A DNA stretch of 64,000 bases from Cynocephalus volans (Eukaryota > Chordata > Mammalia > Dermoptera > Cynocephalidae), in the NCBI RefSeq assembly GCF_027409185.1, contig NC_084474.1, forward strand, positions 95,194,861 to 95,258,860. Direction: 5' to 3'. Shown one piece after another: positions 12,931-25,540 of the stretch. The first letter of the stretch is position 1, and each line of letters begins with the position of its first letter. The position numbers and the translations under genes were made by a program. The notes under the pieces were generated by a model. The model did not search any database, was not told where the DNA came from, and saw only the letters and a list, made by a program, of their open reading frames with translations.

Positions 12931-13052
12931 TTTCTCTTCCTTCCTTTTTTTTTTTTTTTTTTTTTTTTTGGTAGCTGGATGGTAGAGGGTTCAAACCACG
13001 GACATTGGTGTTATCAGCACACACTCTAACCAACTGAGATAACCGGCCAGTC
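12931..13052 (-). mobile_element. tRNA-derived SINE, antisense, inside L1-1
   Basis: The reverse complement reads GGCCGGTTATCTCAGTTGG, then a box B-like GTGGTTTGAACC, then a tail of more than 20 A residues (T run at 12945-12969). It is the same family as the SINE at 602. Short repeats CTACTA flank it (12922-12927 and 13053-13058), and the L1-1 text is continuous across it. Confidence 0.82.
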
Positions 13053-14843
13053 CTACTACTGATCTTTTGCACTGATTTTTATCCTGAACTTTACTGAAGT
13101 GATTATGAGATTCAACAGTTTTTGTTGAGTCTTTAGGGACTTTATATATATGATCATATCGTCTTCAAGTGCCATTTGATTTTTTTCTTCCCAATATGGA
13201 TGCCTTTTATTTCTTTCTGTGGCGTAATTGCATTGTCCAGAACTTCCAGCACTACGTTGAATAGAGGTAGCAAGAGTAGGCATCCTTGTATAATTTCTGA
13301 TCTTAGAGGAAAAGCTTTCAACTTCTTACCTTTGAATATGGTGTTAACTGGGGGCTTGTCATATGCAGCCTTTTTTGTGTTGAGGTAATTCCTACTATAC
13401 CTGGTTTGTTGAGAGTTTAATAATGAAAAAATGTTGAATTTTTTTTTCTGTGCCTATTGAGATGATCATATGGTTTTGTCCTTCATTCTGTTAATGCAGC
13501 GTATCATATTGATTTGCAGATGTTGAACCATCCTGCAACACTGGGATAAGTCCCACTTGATTATGGTGACTGATCTTTTTAATGTGGTTTTGAATTCAGT
13601 TTGCTGATAGTTTGCTGAGGATTTTTGCATTTCTTTCCATCAAGAATATTGGCCTGTAACTGTCTTCTTGTGGTGTCCCTGTCTGCCTGTTATTAGGGTA
13701 ATGCTGGCCTAATAAAAGGCGTTTGGAAGCATTCCCTCTTCTTCAATTTTGTGGAAGAGTTTGGGAAGGATTGGTATTAATTCTCCTTTAAATGTTCGGT
13801 AGAATTCAGCAATGAAGCATCAGGCCCTGGGCTTTATTTATTTATTTTTAATTTTAATTTTTTTGATGGAAGACTTTTTATTGCTGATTTAATCTTCTTA
13901 TTTATTATTGGTCTGTTCAGACTTTCTATTTCTTCATAATTCAGTCTTGGTAGGTTTTATGAGTCTAGGAATTTACTTGTTTCTTTTAGGTTATCCAAAT
14001 GTGTTTTCATACAATTGTTCATAATAGTCTCTAACAATTTTTTGTACTTCTGTAGTGTCAGTTACAATGTCTTTTTTTTTAAATTTCTGATTCTATTTAT
14101 TTAATCTCTGTTTTTTCTTACTTGACCTAGCCAGAAATTTGTCGGCTCTATCTTTCAAAAAACCAGCACTTAGTTTTATTAATCTTTTCTAGTCTCTATT
14201 TGGTTTATTTCTGCTCTGATATTTATTATATACTTCCTTCTGCTAACTTTGGGTTGATTTTGTTCTTTTTCTGCTTCCTTGAGGTGTAATGTTACATTGC
14301 TTATTTGTGATCTTTATTCCTTTTAGATGTAGGCATTTCTTGCTATATAGGCCCCTCTTAGAACTGGTTTGCTGTATTCCATAAGGTTTTCTATGTTGTG
14401 TTCCCATTTTCATTTGTCTTAAGATTTTTTAAATTTTCCTTTTATTTTCTTTTTGATCCATTAATTATTCGTGTTGTTTAATTTTCACATATTTGTGAAT
14501 TTTCTGTAATTACTCCTGTTACTGATTTCTAGTTTTATACCATTATGGTAAAGAAGATATTTGATATACTTTCAGTCGTCTTAAGTGTGTTAAGACTTGT
14601 TCTGTGGCCAAACATATGATGTATTTGGGAGAACGTTCTGAGTGCACTTGAGAAGAATGTGTGTTCTGCTGTTGTTGATGGAATGACTTGTATACTTGTA
14701 TATCTATTTTGGTCTAAAATATAGTCCAAGCCTGATTTTTTTAATTGATTTTCTGTCTAGATGAAAGTTGGGTATTGAAGTTCCCTACTATTTTTGTATT
14801 GCAGTCTATCTCTGCCTTCATACTGGTTAATATTTGCTTATAG

Positions 14844-15136
14844 CTCCATGAGTGACCTGGGAGGCATGGGGTCCCAAGCCCCAAGCCGGATGAGCAAGTG
14901 AAGGCTGATGGGGTCGGACTTTCAGCCCAGCCTGTCCTATCTCCACAAGCAACCTGAGAGGCTCTGGGATCCTAAGCCCTGACCCAGACGAGCTGGTAAA
15001 GGCTGACAGAGCAGGACTTTTGGCCCAGGCCGCCCCATCTCTGTGAGTGACCTGAGAGGCTCTGGGTTCCCAAGCCCTGAGCCTGACAAGCAGGTGAAGG
15101 CATGTGGGGTGGGACTTCCAGTCCAGGCTAGTTTCT
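14844..15136 (+). repeat. Three 97-98-bp 5' UTR monomers of L1-3
   Basis: Units start at 14844, 14941 and 15039. Each reads CTCC/CTCT, then GTGACCTG-like, AGGCTCTGGG-like, CCCAAGCCC-like, and a GGACTT...CAG ending. Such monomers act as promoter modules in some mammalian L1 families. L1-4 does not carry this array at the matching place. Confidence 0.75.
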
Positions 15137-15217
15137 GCTGTCCAGAAGCAGCAGTCCCTTCAAGATCCAAGCCATACATCAGGGTGAAATGAGTGAACTG
15201 TGATATCCCCAGCCAAA

Positions 15218-16193
15218 ATGACAAAACATCAAAGGAAAGAAACCAGAAATATGAAAAATCAAGAAAGTACATTGCCATCAAAAGAAATTAATAACTTACA
15301 AGTGCTAGATCCTATAGAACAGGGAGTCTTTGAAATGACAGACAAGGAATTTAGAGTAACTATTCTAAGGAAACTAAATGAGATACAAGAAAACTCAGTG
15401 AAACAACACAATGAAATGAGAAAAAACATACCGGATCTGAAAGAAGAAATGTACAAAGAAATCAATGCCTTGAAAAAAAATGTAGCTGAGCTTGTGGAGC
15501 TGAAGGATTCATTCAGTGAAATAAAAAATACAACAGAGAGTTTAACTGGCAGACTTGAACAAGCAGAAGAGAGAATTTCTGACCTCAAAGGCAGGCTGTT
15601 TGAATTATCACAGGCAGACCAGAAAAAAGAATCAAAAAATTGAAGAAAATTTAAGAGAGACAACTGACAACTTTAAGCACTCAAATATCCAAATCGTGGG
15701 TATTCCAGAAGGGGAGGAAAAAGGAAATGGCATTGAAAACATATTCAATGAGATAATAGCAGAAAACTTCCCAGGTATAGGGAAAGTCACAGATCCCCAG
15801 ATTCAGGAAACCCAAAGGTCACCAAACACATTCAACCCAAAAAGGTCCTCTCCAAGACATGTGATAATCAAACCGACAAAAATCAAAGACAGAGAGAATC
15901 TTAAAAGCTGCAAGAGAGAAGCGACAAGTCACTTATAAGGGAGCCTCAATCAGAATAACATCAGACTTTTCATCAGAAATTCTAAAAGCCAGAAAAGAAT
16001 GGGATGATATATTCAAAACACTAAAGGACGTAAATTGCCAGCCAAGAATACTTTACCCAACAAGGCTATCCTTCCAAAATGAAGGACAAATGGTATATTT
16101 CTCAGAAAAACAAAAACTGTGGGGTTCACCACCACACGACCACCCTTACGAGAAATTCTCAAGGGAGTACTGGGTTTGGTTCCTGAAAAATAA
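15218..16193 (+). pseudogene. L1-3 ORF1 relic (RNA-binding chaperone)
   Basis: Translation starts MTKHQRKETRNMKNQ and runs as a coiled-coil-rich protein to a frameshift near 15640. An overlapping frame supplies the RRM-like segment (IVGIPEGEEK) and further shifts follow before the usual C terminus (LGLVPEK-like, ending about 16193). It aligns along its whole length with the ORF1 of L1-4. An L1 ORF1 protein would bind L1 RNA as a trimer; this copy cannot make one. Confidence 0.82.
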
Positions 16194-16383
16194 CTACCAC
16201 TGCCATAAAAACCCAAGAAAAATCAAAACCCACTAGTATAATAAAAATGGCATTCATGAAGAGAAAACAAACAAACAAAAAGGCTGTCTACAACCCAAGG
16301 AACCCACAAATACAGAAAACAAACAGTAAATCAGAAAGCAAGGAACAAAAGACACCTAAGACAACCAAACAATAATCAATAAA

Positions 16384-19300
16384 ATGCTAGGAGTAAATCA
16401 ACACCTTTCAATAATAACTCTGAATGTAAAAGGCTTAAATTCCCCATTCAAAAGACACAGCCTGACCGACTGGATTAAAAAGATGGACCCAACAATATTC
16501 TGCCTTCAAGAGACTCACTTGACCTGTAAAGACACACACAGACTAAGAGTGAAAGGATGGAAAAAGATATATCATGCAAGTAGAAATGAAAATGAGCTGG
16601 AGTAGCTATTCTTATATCAGACAAGACAGACTTTAAAGCAAAAACCATTAAAAGAGATAAAGAAGGCCACTATATAATGATAAAAGGATCTATCCATCAA
16701 GAAGATGTGACAGTCATAAATATATACACACCTAATGTCAGAGCAGCCAGATTTACAAAGCAAACACTATTAGATCTAAAGAAAGAAACAGACACTAACA
16801 CCATAATAGTGGGGACCTGAACACCCCACTCTCATTTTTGGACAGATCATCTAGGCAAAGTATCAACAGAGAAACACAAGATCAAAACAATACTTTAGAT
16901 AGACCAGTTGGATTTGGGAGATATCTGCAGAACATTCCACCCAACAACCTCAGAATATTCATTCTTCTCATCAGCACATGGAACATTCTCCAGAATAGAC
17001 TGCATGTTAGGTCACAAAGCAAGTCTTAAAAAATTCAAAAAAATTGAAATTATTCCATGTATTTTTTCTGATCACAATGGATTAAAATTAGAAATCAATA
17101 ATAAATGAAACTCTGAAAACTATTCAAACTCATGGAAGTTAAACAACATTCTAATTAATGACATGTGGGTCCAAGAAGAAATTAAACAGTAAATCAAAAA
17201 ATTTCTTGAAGCTAATGAAAATAATGACACATCATACCAAAACCTGTGGGATACTGCAAAAGCAGTATTAAGGGGGAAATGTATTGCATTAAATGCTTAC
17301 TTCAGAAGAATGTAAAGATAGCAAATAAATAACCTAACACTGCACCTTAACGATCTAGAAAAACAAGAACAATCCAAACCCAAAGTTAGTAGGCAGAAAG
17401 AAATAATTAAGATCAGAGCAAAACTTAATGAAATAGAGACACGAAAACAATACAAAAGATCAATGGAACAAAAAGTTGGTTCTTTGAAAAGATTAATAAA
17501 ATCGATAAACTTCTAGCAAGACTAAGAAAAGGAGAGAAGACCCAATTAACAAAAATTAGAAACAAAAGTGAAATTAAAGCTGACACCTCAAAAATACAAG
17601 AAATCATTAGGGACTACTATACACAACTATATGCCAACAAATTTGAAAATCTGGAGGAAATGGATAAATTTCTGGATGCATGCAAGCTACCAAAACTGAG
17701 GCAAGAAGACATAGAAAATCTGAACAGACCAATTGTTGCTTTGCATTGCTTTGCCCCCCACGGATTTGTCACCCCACTTCCCCTGGGTAACGGAGATGCA
17801 AAGGATTACTCAAAGTCCATCTCTTCTGAGCAGTGAGAGTCCCCGAAGTGGTTAATCTCCCACAGGAACCCTCAAGCAAGAGGCATCCCTTCCTTGGGAA
17901 ATTAACACCAAATTGGGGTTCTCTTCCTGCATTTATTTTTCAGACCAGGAAGTTACAGGAAGAGAACAAAGGTGGGGTTATAGTTTAACAATATAGGCTG
18001 GTAACTTTCAGCAAAAGAAGCCAAATGACATTCCATAAGGCAATTAAGTGGTCCTATCAACAACAGTTTGATTTTAGCAAACATTCTTCTTATAGCAGTC
18101 TCTCAGTATCTTTACATAACAATCAGTAACTAGTCGTCTTTGAGCCAGCAACCTGCTGTGCCACAATTCTTATCTTGCAACAAAGACTCACTAGCCTGGA
18201 GAAAATTTCGTGTCCTTGAAAGGTCAATATTTGAAACTGGAAGGCTTCAGAAAACCAGGCCCTGTGAAGTACATATGCTTTATAGTATATTCCACAACCA
18301 ATAACAATAAAAGAGATTGAAACTGTTATCAGATGGCTCCCAAAAAATAAAAGCCCAGGACCAGACGGGTTCACTGCAAAGTTCTACCAAATCTTCAAAG
18401 AGGAATTGATACCAATTCTCTACAAAATGTTCCAAAAGATTGAAACAGAGGCCATTCTCCCAAACTCATTCTATGAGGCAAATACCATCCTGATTCCAAA
18501 ACCAGACGAAGATGCATCAAAAATAGAAAACTACAGGCCAATATCCTTGATGAATATAGATGCAAAAAACCTCAATAAAATACTAGCTAACAGAATACAG
18601 CAACACATACAGAACATTGTACACCATGATCAAGTGGGATTCATCCCAGGGATGCAAAGTTGGTTCAACATACTCAAATCAATAAATATGATACACCATG
18701 TTAATAAAAACAAAGACAAAAACCACATGATCATCTCTATTGATGCTGAAAAAGCATTTGACAAAATTCAATATCCTTTCATGATAAAGACTCCCTACAA
18801 GTTAGGAATAGACAGAAAGTATCTCAACATAATTAAAGCCATATACAATAAGCCCACTGCCAATAACATCCCGAATGGGGAAAAGCTGAAAGCTTTTCCC
18901 TTAAAAGCAAGAATTATACAAGGATGCCCACTCTCACCACTCCTGTCAATGTAGTGTTGGAAGTACTAGCCAGAGCAATCAGAGAAGAGAAGGAAATAAA
19001 GGGCATCCAGATTGGAAAGGATGAAGTCAAGCAGTCCCTTCTTGCAGATGATATGATCCTATATATTGAACAGCCTAAAGCTTCTATAAAAAACTCCTAG
19101 AGTTAATAAATGATTTCAGCAAAGTTTCAGGTTACAAAATCAACACACAAAAATCAGTAGCATTTCTATACTCCACCAGTGAACATGCAGAAAAAGAAAT
19201 CAAGAAAGCTAGCTCATTTACAGTAGCCACCAAAAAAAAAAATACTTAGGAATAAATCTGACCAAGGATGTGAGAGATCTCTATGAAGAGAACTACCAAC

Positions 19301-20681
19301 CACTGTTCAGAGAAATTAAAGAGGACACAAGAAGATGGAAAGATATCCCATGCTCTTGGATTGGAAGAATTAACATTGTGAAAATGCCCAAATTACCCAA
19401 AGTGATCTACAAATTCAATGCAATCCCCATCAAAATTCCAATGACATTTTTCTCTGAGATGGAAAAAGCTATTCAGACATTTATATGGAACAACAAAAGA
19501 CCACACATAGCCAAAGCAGTCCTGAGCAAAAAAAAAATAAAGCTGGTAGCATAACACTACCTGGCTTTAAACTATATTACAAAGCTATAATAACCAAAAC
19601 AGCATGGTACTGTCATAAAAACAGATACACAGATCAATGGAACAGAATAGAGAACCCAGAAATTAACCCATATGCCTACAGCCATCTGATCTTTGACCAA
19701 GGCAGCAAGTCTACATACTGGGGAAGAGACTGCCTTTTCAACAAATGGTGCTGGGAAAACTGGATAATCATGTGTAGGAGAATGAAACTAGACCTGTATC
19801 TGTCACCATATACCAAAATCAACTCAAAATGGATTAAAGAATTAAATACACATTCTGAAACAATAAAACTCCTTAAAGAAAACATAGGGGAAACACTCCA
19901 GGAAGTAGGAGTGGTACAGAATTCATGAATAGGACCCAAAAAGCACAAGCAACTAAAGGTAAAATTAAACAAATGGGATTATATCAAACTAAAAAGCTTC
20001 TGCACAGCAAAAGAAACAATCAACGGGGTAAAAAAACAACCGACAGAGTGGGAGAAAATATTTGCAAAATATACATGTAACAAAGGATTAATATATCCAG
20101 AATATACAAGGAACTCAAACAACTTTACAACCAAAAAACAAACAACCCAATTAAAAAATGGGCAAAGGAGCTGAACAGACATTTCTCAAAGGAAGATAGA
20201 CGAATGGCCAACAGACACATGAAAAAGTGCTCAATATCACTCAACATCTGGGAAATGCAAATCAAAACCACACTGAGATACCACCTCACTCCAGTTAGGA
20301 TGGCTAACATCCAAAAGACTGAGAACGATAATTGCTGGAGAGGTTGCAGAGCAAAAGTAACTCATCCACTGTTGGTGGGGCTGCAAAATGGTGCAGCCTT
20401 TATGGAAAATGATATGGAGGTTCCTCAAACAACTACAGATAGATCTACCATATGACCCAGCAATCCCGCTTCTGGGAATATACCCAGAGGAATGGAAATC
20501 ATCATGCCAAAGGGATACCTGTACTCCAATGTTTATTGCAGCTCTATATACAAAAGGCAAGAGCTGGAACCAGCCCAAGTGTCCATCATCAGTTGGACAA
20601 GGAAACTGTGGTACATCTGCACAATGGAATACTAATCTGCTATAGAAAAGAACAAAATACTACCACTCGCAACAACATGGA
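16384..20681 (+). pseudogene. L1-3 ORF2 relic (endonuclease/reverse transcriptase)
   Basis: The N terminus ([19 protein letters not shown]) and endonuclease motif LQETHL are readable. So is the reverse transcriptase core with YRPISLMN, and a Cys-rich C-terminal part near 20330. At least six frameshifts or stops break it: near 16600, 16820, 17165, 18950, 19090 and 19530. The catalytic FADD motif reads as LADD (about 19036). A solo LTR occupies 17734-18296. Inactive. Confidence 0.85.
17734..18296 (-). mobile_element. Solo LTR (family 2, copy B), 563 bp, inside L1-3 ORF2
   Basis: Plus-strand ends are TGTTGCTTTG and TTCCACA, with target-site duplications ACCAAT at 17728-17733 and 18297-18302. 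The uninterrupted L1-4 sequence near 42960 has a single ACCAAT, so the empty site is visible. It shares most of its length with 9922-10538. Minus-strand AATAAA is at 17937-17932. Confidence 0.88.
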
Positions 20682-22859
20682 TGAACTTAGAGAAAAGTAT
20701 ATTAAGTGAAACAAGTCAGGCACAGAAAGAAATACCACAAGTTCTCACTTATTTGTGGGAGCTAAAAATTAATAAATAAATAAACACACAAACAAATAAA
20801 GGGTGGGAGGAAGAAGACAGAATAACTACAAAAATTCCTTGAACTATTTAAGCCAAGTGCACAGATACAATGTGGCAAGGGAGGGGAGGGGGTAGAGAAG
20901 AATGGATAAAGGGGCATGAAAATCAAGTACAATGTATTTTGAGAAGTAAAATTAAATAAAATTAAATTTAAAAATAAAAAAGAAATGCAAATATATATAT
21001 ATATATATATATTTGCTTATATATTTAGGTGCTCTGATGCTGGGTGCATATATTTAGAGTTGTTATGTCCTTCTGACTAATTGACCCCTTTGTCATTACC
21101 TAATGACTTTTTTTGTGTCTTTTGACAGTTTTTTATTTATAGTCTATTTTTGATATTAGTATAGCTACCCCTGATCTATTTTGTTTTCATTTTCGTGAAA
21201 TAACTTTGTTTTTCCAATATCTTTACTTTCAGCTGGTGTCCTTATAGCTAAAATGAGTCTCTTATAGGCAGCATATTTTTGGAACTTGTTTTTTAATCTA
21301 CTCAGCCACTCTCTGTCTTTTGATTTTAGAACTTAATCTATTTATATTCAAGGTAATTATTTATAGGGAAGAACTTACTTCTGCTATTTTGTTCATTGTT
21401 TTCTAATTGTTTTGCGGGTTGTTTGTTCTTTTCTTCCGTTCTTGCTGTCTTTCTTTATGATTAATTTTCTGTAGTGATGTACTTTGTTTTCTTACTTTCT
21501 TCTTACTTTGTGTGTATTCTATAGATGTTTGTTTTGTGGTAACAATGAAGTTTACCTAAAATATCTTATAGTTATAAGAGGCTATTTTAAGCTGATAACA
21601 ACTTAACTATGATTGCCTACAAAAACTCTACATTGTTACCCCACACACACATTTTATATTTTTGATGTCACAATATACATATTTTTATATCGTGTTTTCT
21701 TTAACAAATTATTGTAGATATGATTATTTTTAATCTTTTGTCTTTTAACATTGACAATAAAAATGATTTCCATACCGTTACATTATTACAGTATTCAGAA
21801 TTTGACTATGTACTACTTTTATTAGTGAGTTTTCTACTTTCATATATTTTCATGTTAGTAATTAGCGACCTTTTCTCTCAGCTTGAAGAACTCCCATTAA
21901 CATTTCTTGTAAGGCAAGTATACTAGTGATAAACTCCCTCAGCTTTTGCTCATCTGGGAAAGTGTTTGTTTCTTCTTCAGTTCTGAAGGACAGCTTTGCT
22001 GAGTGAAGTACTTTTGGTTGGCAGGTTTTTTATCTGGCTCTTGGAATATATCATCACACTCTCTACTGGCCTGTTAGATCTCTGCTGAAAAGTCTGCTGA
22101 TAGTTGTATGGAGTTCCCTTGTATCTTGGTGATATGCTTCTTCTCTCTTGCAGCTTTCAGGACCCTCTCTTTGTGATTTTTGACAGTTTGAGTATAGTAC
22201 TTAGTGTAGTCTTAGTGTAGTCTTGTTTGTATTGACCTGATTTTTTAAAAATTTGATGTTCCTTCACATGGATATTTATATATTCCACTGATATGGGATG
22301 TTTCTGCTATTATATCTCAATAAGAATTTTGTCACTATTTATCTGCTTCATCTGCAATAATAATATTGTGTATGTAGGTTCATTTGATGGTACCCCATCA
22401 TTCCCATAGGCTTTATTCACCCTTTTCATTCTTTTTCCTTTTTGTTCCTCTAGCTCACTAATTTCAAATGGCCTGTTTTTGAGATCACTGATTCTTCTGC
22501 TTGATCAAGTCTGCTGCTGAAGAAATCTATGGAATTTTTCAGTTCAATCATTGTGTTCTTTGGCTCCAGAATTTGTTTGATTCTTTTTTATTGTTTTTAC
22601 CTCTTTGTCAAACTTCTCATTTTGTTTTTGTATTGTTTTCCTGATTTTGTTTACTTGTCTATCTATATGCTCTTGTAGCTTACTGAGATTCTTTAAGATA
22701 ATTCTTTTTAATTCATTGTCAAGCTATTTGTAAGTCTTCATTTCCTTATGTTCAGTTACGGGTGCTTTATTTTGTTCCTTTGGTAGTGTCATGTTTCCCT
22801 GATTGTTCATGATTCTTGTGGCTGTGTCTTGGTGTCCGTTCATTTGAGGAAGTATAAAT

Positions 22860-23705
22860 TTATTTCAGTCTTCGAAAATTACCTCGCCTGGGAAAGCTCT
22901 TCTCCATTTAACCTTTAGAGATTCTGGAAGGACCATCAGGTGTGGTGGCTCATGGGCAGGCCTGCTACGTAAGTCCTCAGGGAGGCTGGCCATGAACCTC
23001 AGTAACCTAGATACTGAATGGGCCTGGCACCTGGATCCACTGGAGTGAACCAGTTGACTGGGTCCACAGGGGTAGACCTGAAGTCTGGGCTCATGAGGGT
23101 AGGCCTGCAGACTGTATTTGTTAGGGCCAGCCTGAAGCCAGCATTCACAAAGACCAGCCTGGCACTGGAGGGAACCTTGAGCCTGAGTCTGCAGAAACTG
23201 TCCAGGTGCTGGGATGGGCCTACCACTTGAATCCATGGGGAAGGGCCTGGCAAAAGAGCCTGGGTCTGCAGGGGTGGTCATGAAGCCTCAGTCATTTGAG
23301 GTTGGCCTGGCATAAGGGTCTACTAATGTGAGCTTCAACCCTGGGTTCACTGAATCCTTGGGCTTCAGAGACCATTCTGGATGCTGGAGCCACCTGATGG
23401 TGGAACATGCCTCGAGCCTGGGTCTGCAGGGGCCAGTGTGTAGCCTGGGTATGCAGGTACCAGCCTGGTTGGTTTTTTTAGAGCCACAGGGACTGACCCC
23501 AAGACTGGGGCCTTGAGGACTGGTCTTGAGCCTGGGTCAGCAGGGGCCAACCTGAAGTCTGGGTTTCTGGGTGCTGCCTTGGAAGTTAGGTACACAAAGG
23601 TTGGCTTGGAGCATGGGGCTACAAAAGATGGCATGGCTCTGGGGTAGGCCTGGAGGCTGAGTCCACAGGTGTGGACAGGGGTACTACAGACCCAGGAACT
23701 ATCCT
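22860..23705 (-). repeat. L1-1 5' UTR with about 45-60-bp degenerate tandem units
   Basis: The words GGCCTG or AGCCTGG, then GGGTC or GAGTCTG, then CAGGGG or CATGGG repeat about every 45-60 bases. The block is GC-rich after the AT-rich ORF1 part. It is the internal-promoter end of the antisense L1-1 and abuts the resumed flank at 23713. Confidence 0.62.
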
Positions 23706-23712
23706 GGAATCT

Positions 23713-24245
23713 AACCCCCACATGTTTTTGTCTCCTCTTCCCCAGGCTTTATGCAGGCTACATGGAGTGGAAACATGAATTAGCAGGGTCCATCTGGTGA
23801 TGGCCTTTCAGTTCCACAGGCCAATTCAGACAGTCCTGGGTAAAACTGGGGGAGGTTCACTGTGTGTCAGAGGTGCAATCTTGGCTGGTATTGCTGGCTT
23901 GGCTAAGGATGAGGGAATACCCAGGAGACATGCTTAAGCAGAAGGTAACAGCTGCACCTTGCATGGGCTCATCCTTGCCCCGTGCAGGAGCCCTGTGCAC
24001 GTCCTCACACTCCCATACTCCCACTAAAGTATATGACCATGGTTTAGATACATCACTCAGAGCAATGAAGGGGTGAAGAAGTCAGAGTTGGGGAGGCCCT
24101 ACCAGGAGCCCACACTGTCACCAACTGTCAGCACCAGGCCATAGCCAGCACTGACTGTGGGAGAATTGCTCCATGATTTGGTTCCCATTCATCCCACTGA
24201 AGCCAGCAACAGCAACATGAAGTGGGCATTTCTGTCATTGTCCTC
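23713..24245. repeat. Unique flank paralogous to 54962-55600
   Basis: Shared stretches in the same order include GGAGCCCTGTGCACGT, GATACATCACTCAG, CAGAGTTGGGGA-like and GTGGGCATTTCTGTCATTGT. Identity is about 75-80%. Homology ends abruptly near 24245, about 80 bases from a candidate poly(A) signal of the downstream CYP11B gene. I read this as the tandem duplication junction. No gene is seen in it. Confidence 0.75.
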
Positions 24246-25540
24246 ACTATTTAATACATACAAATACACATATGTGATAAAATTTCACAGAATATACAAA
24301 CAGGTCTAAATACCAAATATTTATTATTGAAATAAATACCAGTTAAATAATGTAAATTCTAAGTAATCTCACTGAATTGTATCAATATCAATATGGGTGT
24401 CTACCCAAGTATTTCCCCATACATGGGAAAACAAAAGCTCTAATCTTCATCATCTACAATGATCCAGCTACTATGACCGTGGGTCCAGTGAAAGTCCTTG
24501 GGGCAAAGACAGTCTGACTAGCTGTTCTCTTAAATTGGGCACTTCCTCTCCCCTCTCTCCTGCACGACAGAGCAGACCATGATCAAGGTGTCTGTCCACT
24601 CTGCTGGGTGAGGAGCAGGTGAGGGCTGAGAGCATATCACCTATGCTAACTGCTGCCTCCTGTGCCCTCCACAGTCATGGCACGTGGCTTGTGTTCATGT
24701 GCTGATCAAGCAACTAGTGAGCAGAAGCCGTCCCTGTCACCGTGGGCCCACTCGAGTCTGCCCTGCTCTCACCCCACACGACTGCCGCGGCCCCTCTCGG
24801 CATCCGCGGGCCCTGCCCCAGGGCATGGCACAGAGCTGAGCACAGAACAATGCCTGGTCCACAGGACAGCTGGCCTGGTGCACATGGCCAACACCAGCTA
24901 GCTGTGGGGTCACAGTTCCCTCATGATTCAGTTTTTCTTGTGTTCAAAATGGGGATATTTCAGGAAAAGTGATCACCAGGGCCTCTCTACCCTAGTCTCA
25001 GGATCCCTTTCCAGGATGATGACTTCCAGAGAGCTCAGTGTGTGCTTGAGCTGCCTGGGAAGGCAGGCAGCAGGAGGGGGATCTTGACCTGGTCTGTCAC
25101 AAGCTGGGTTCCCTTTTCCTGACCCTCAGACAACCCACACAGAGGCACCCATGAGGGGGCAGGGAGAACGGACAGGGGTGTGAGACAGGATAGGAAGGCA
25201 TGGGGCAGGATGTCAGGGTGCTTGGATGACCACACGAGGAGCCTGGAGCTAGTGCAGGGAGGGATGGGGGCTAAGCCCCCAGAGGATGCTGTTTGCTGGA
25301 GAAGGATCTGGCTGGGGCTGGAGACAAGGCCAGGTCCTGACAGCAGGATCGTCCCAGCTCCACCCTGGCCTTGCTGCAAGCCCTGCCGCTGCAGGATTTC
25401 AGCTGTAACAATTGTGCATGAGGCGGGCAGGACACGGTGTGGTCCAGGAAGCTGTGCAGCTGGGAAAGGAGAGGGCTGGCGTGGGGTCAAGGAAGAGGGA
25501 GGGTAGTGGTCTGGCTGGGACCCTCGGTGCAGACACATGA
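24246..25540 (-). other. Probable 3' UTR and 3' flank of CYP11B copy 2
   Basis: This follows the TAG stop of the complete CYP11B gene and contains no recognisable repeat or other gene. The part near the gene is GC-rich and the far end is AT-rich. A 3' UTR of 1.2 kb would be in the range of human CYP11B mRNAs. Minus-strand frames open here look like chance. Confidence 0.5.
24320..24325 (-). terminator. Candidate poly(A) signal of CYP11B copy 2
   Basis: AATAAA on the minus strand within an AT-rich patch, about 1.22 kb past the stop codon. No nearer AATAAA was noticed. Transcript data would decide. Confidence 0.35.

Larger units (their letters stand above)
14841..21008 (+). mobile_element. L1-3: full-length sense L1 inside L1-1, decayed ORFs
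   Basis: Target-site duplications ATATTTGCTTA (14830-14840 and 21009-21019) bracket the element. It has a 5' UTR with three repeated units, an ORF1 relic (15218-16193), an ORF2 relic (16384-20681) and a G-rich 3' UTR ending in an A/T tail. A solo LTR splits ORF2 at 17734. It is closely similar to L1-4 at 38592, so they belong to related families. Frameshifts and stops make it inactive. Confidence 0.88.
2874..23705 (-). mobile_element. L1-1: old antisense L1, split into five pieces by younger insertions
   Basis: Pieces at about 2874-4286, 4738-5171, 12841-12930, 13053-14840 and 21009-23705 read in order on the minus strand as one L1. They give 3' UTR and C-terminal ORF2 at the left, then reverse transcriptase, endonuclease, ORF1 and a GC-rich repeated 5' UTR at the right. 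All frames are broken. Flank word CCCACATGT occurs at both ends (2843-2851 and 23717-23725), as expected for a target-site duplication. It hosts an LTR (4293), L1-2 (5172), a SINE (12931) and L1-3 (14841). Outer edges are accurate to a few tens of bases. Confidence 0.82.

Noticed and set aside
25035..25538. A 167-codon minus-strand frame after the CYP11B stop
   Set aside because: It lies in the probable 3' UTR, is rich in Pro and Ser from GC-rich DNA, and resembles no known family.
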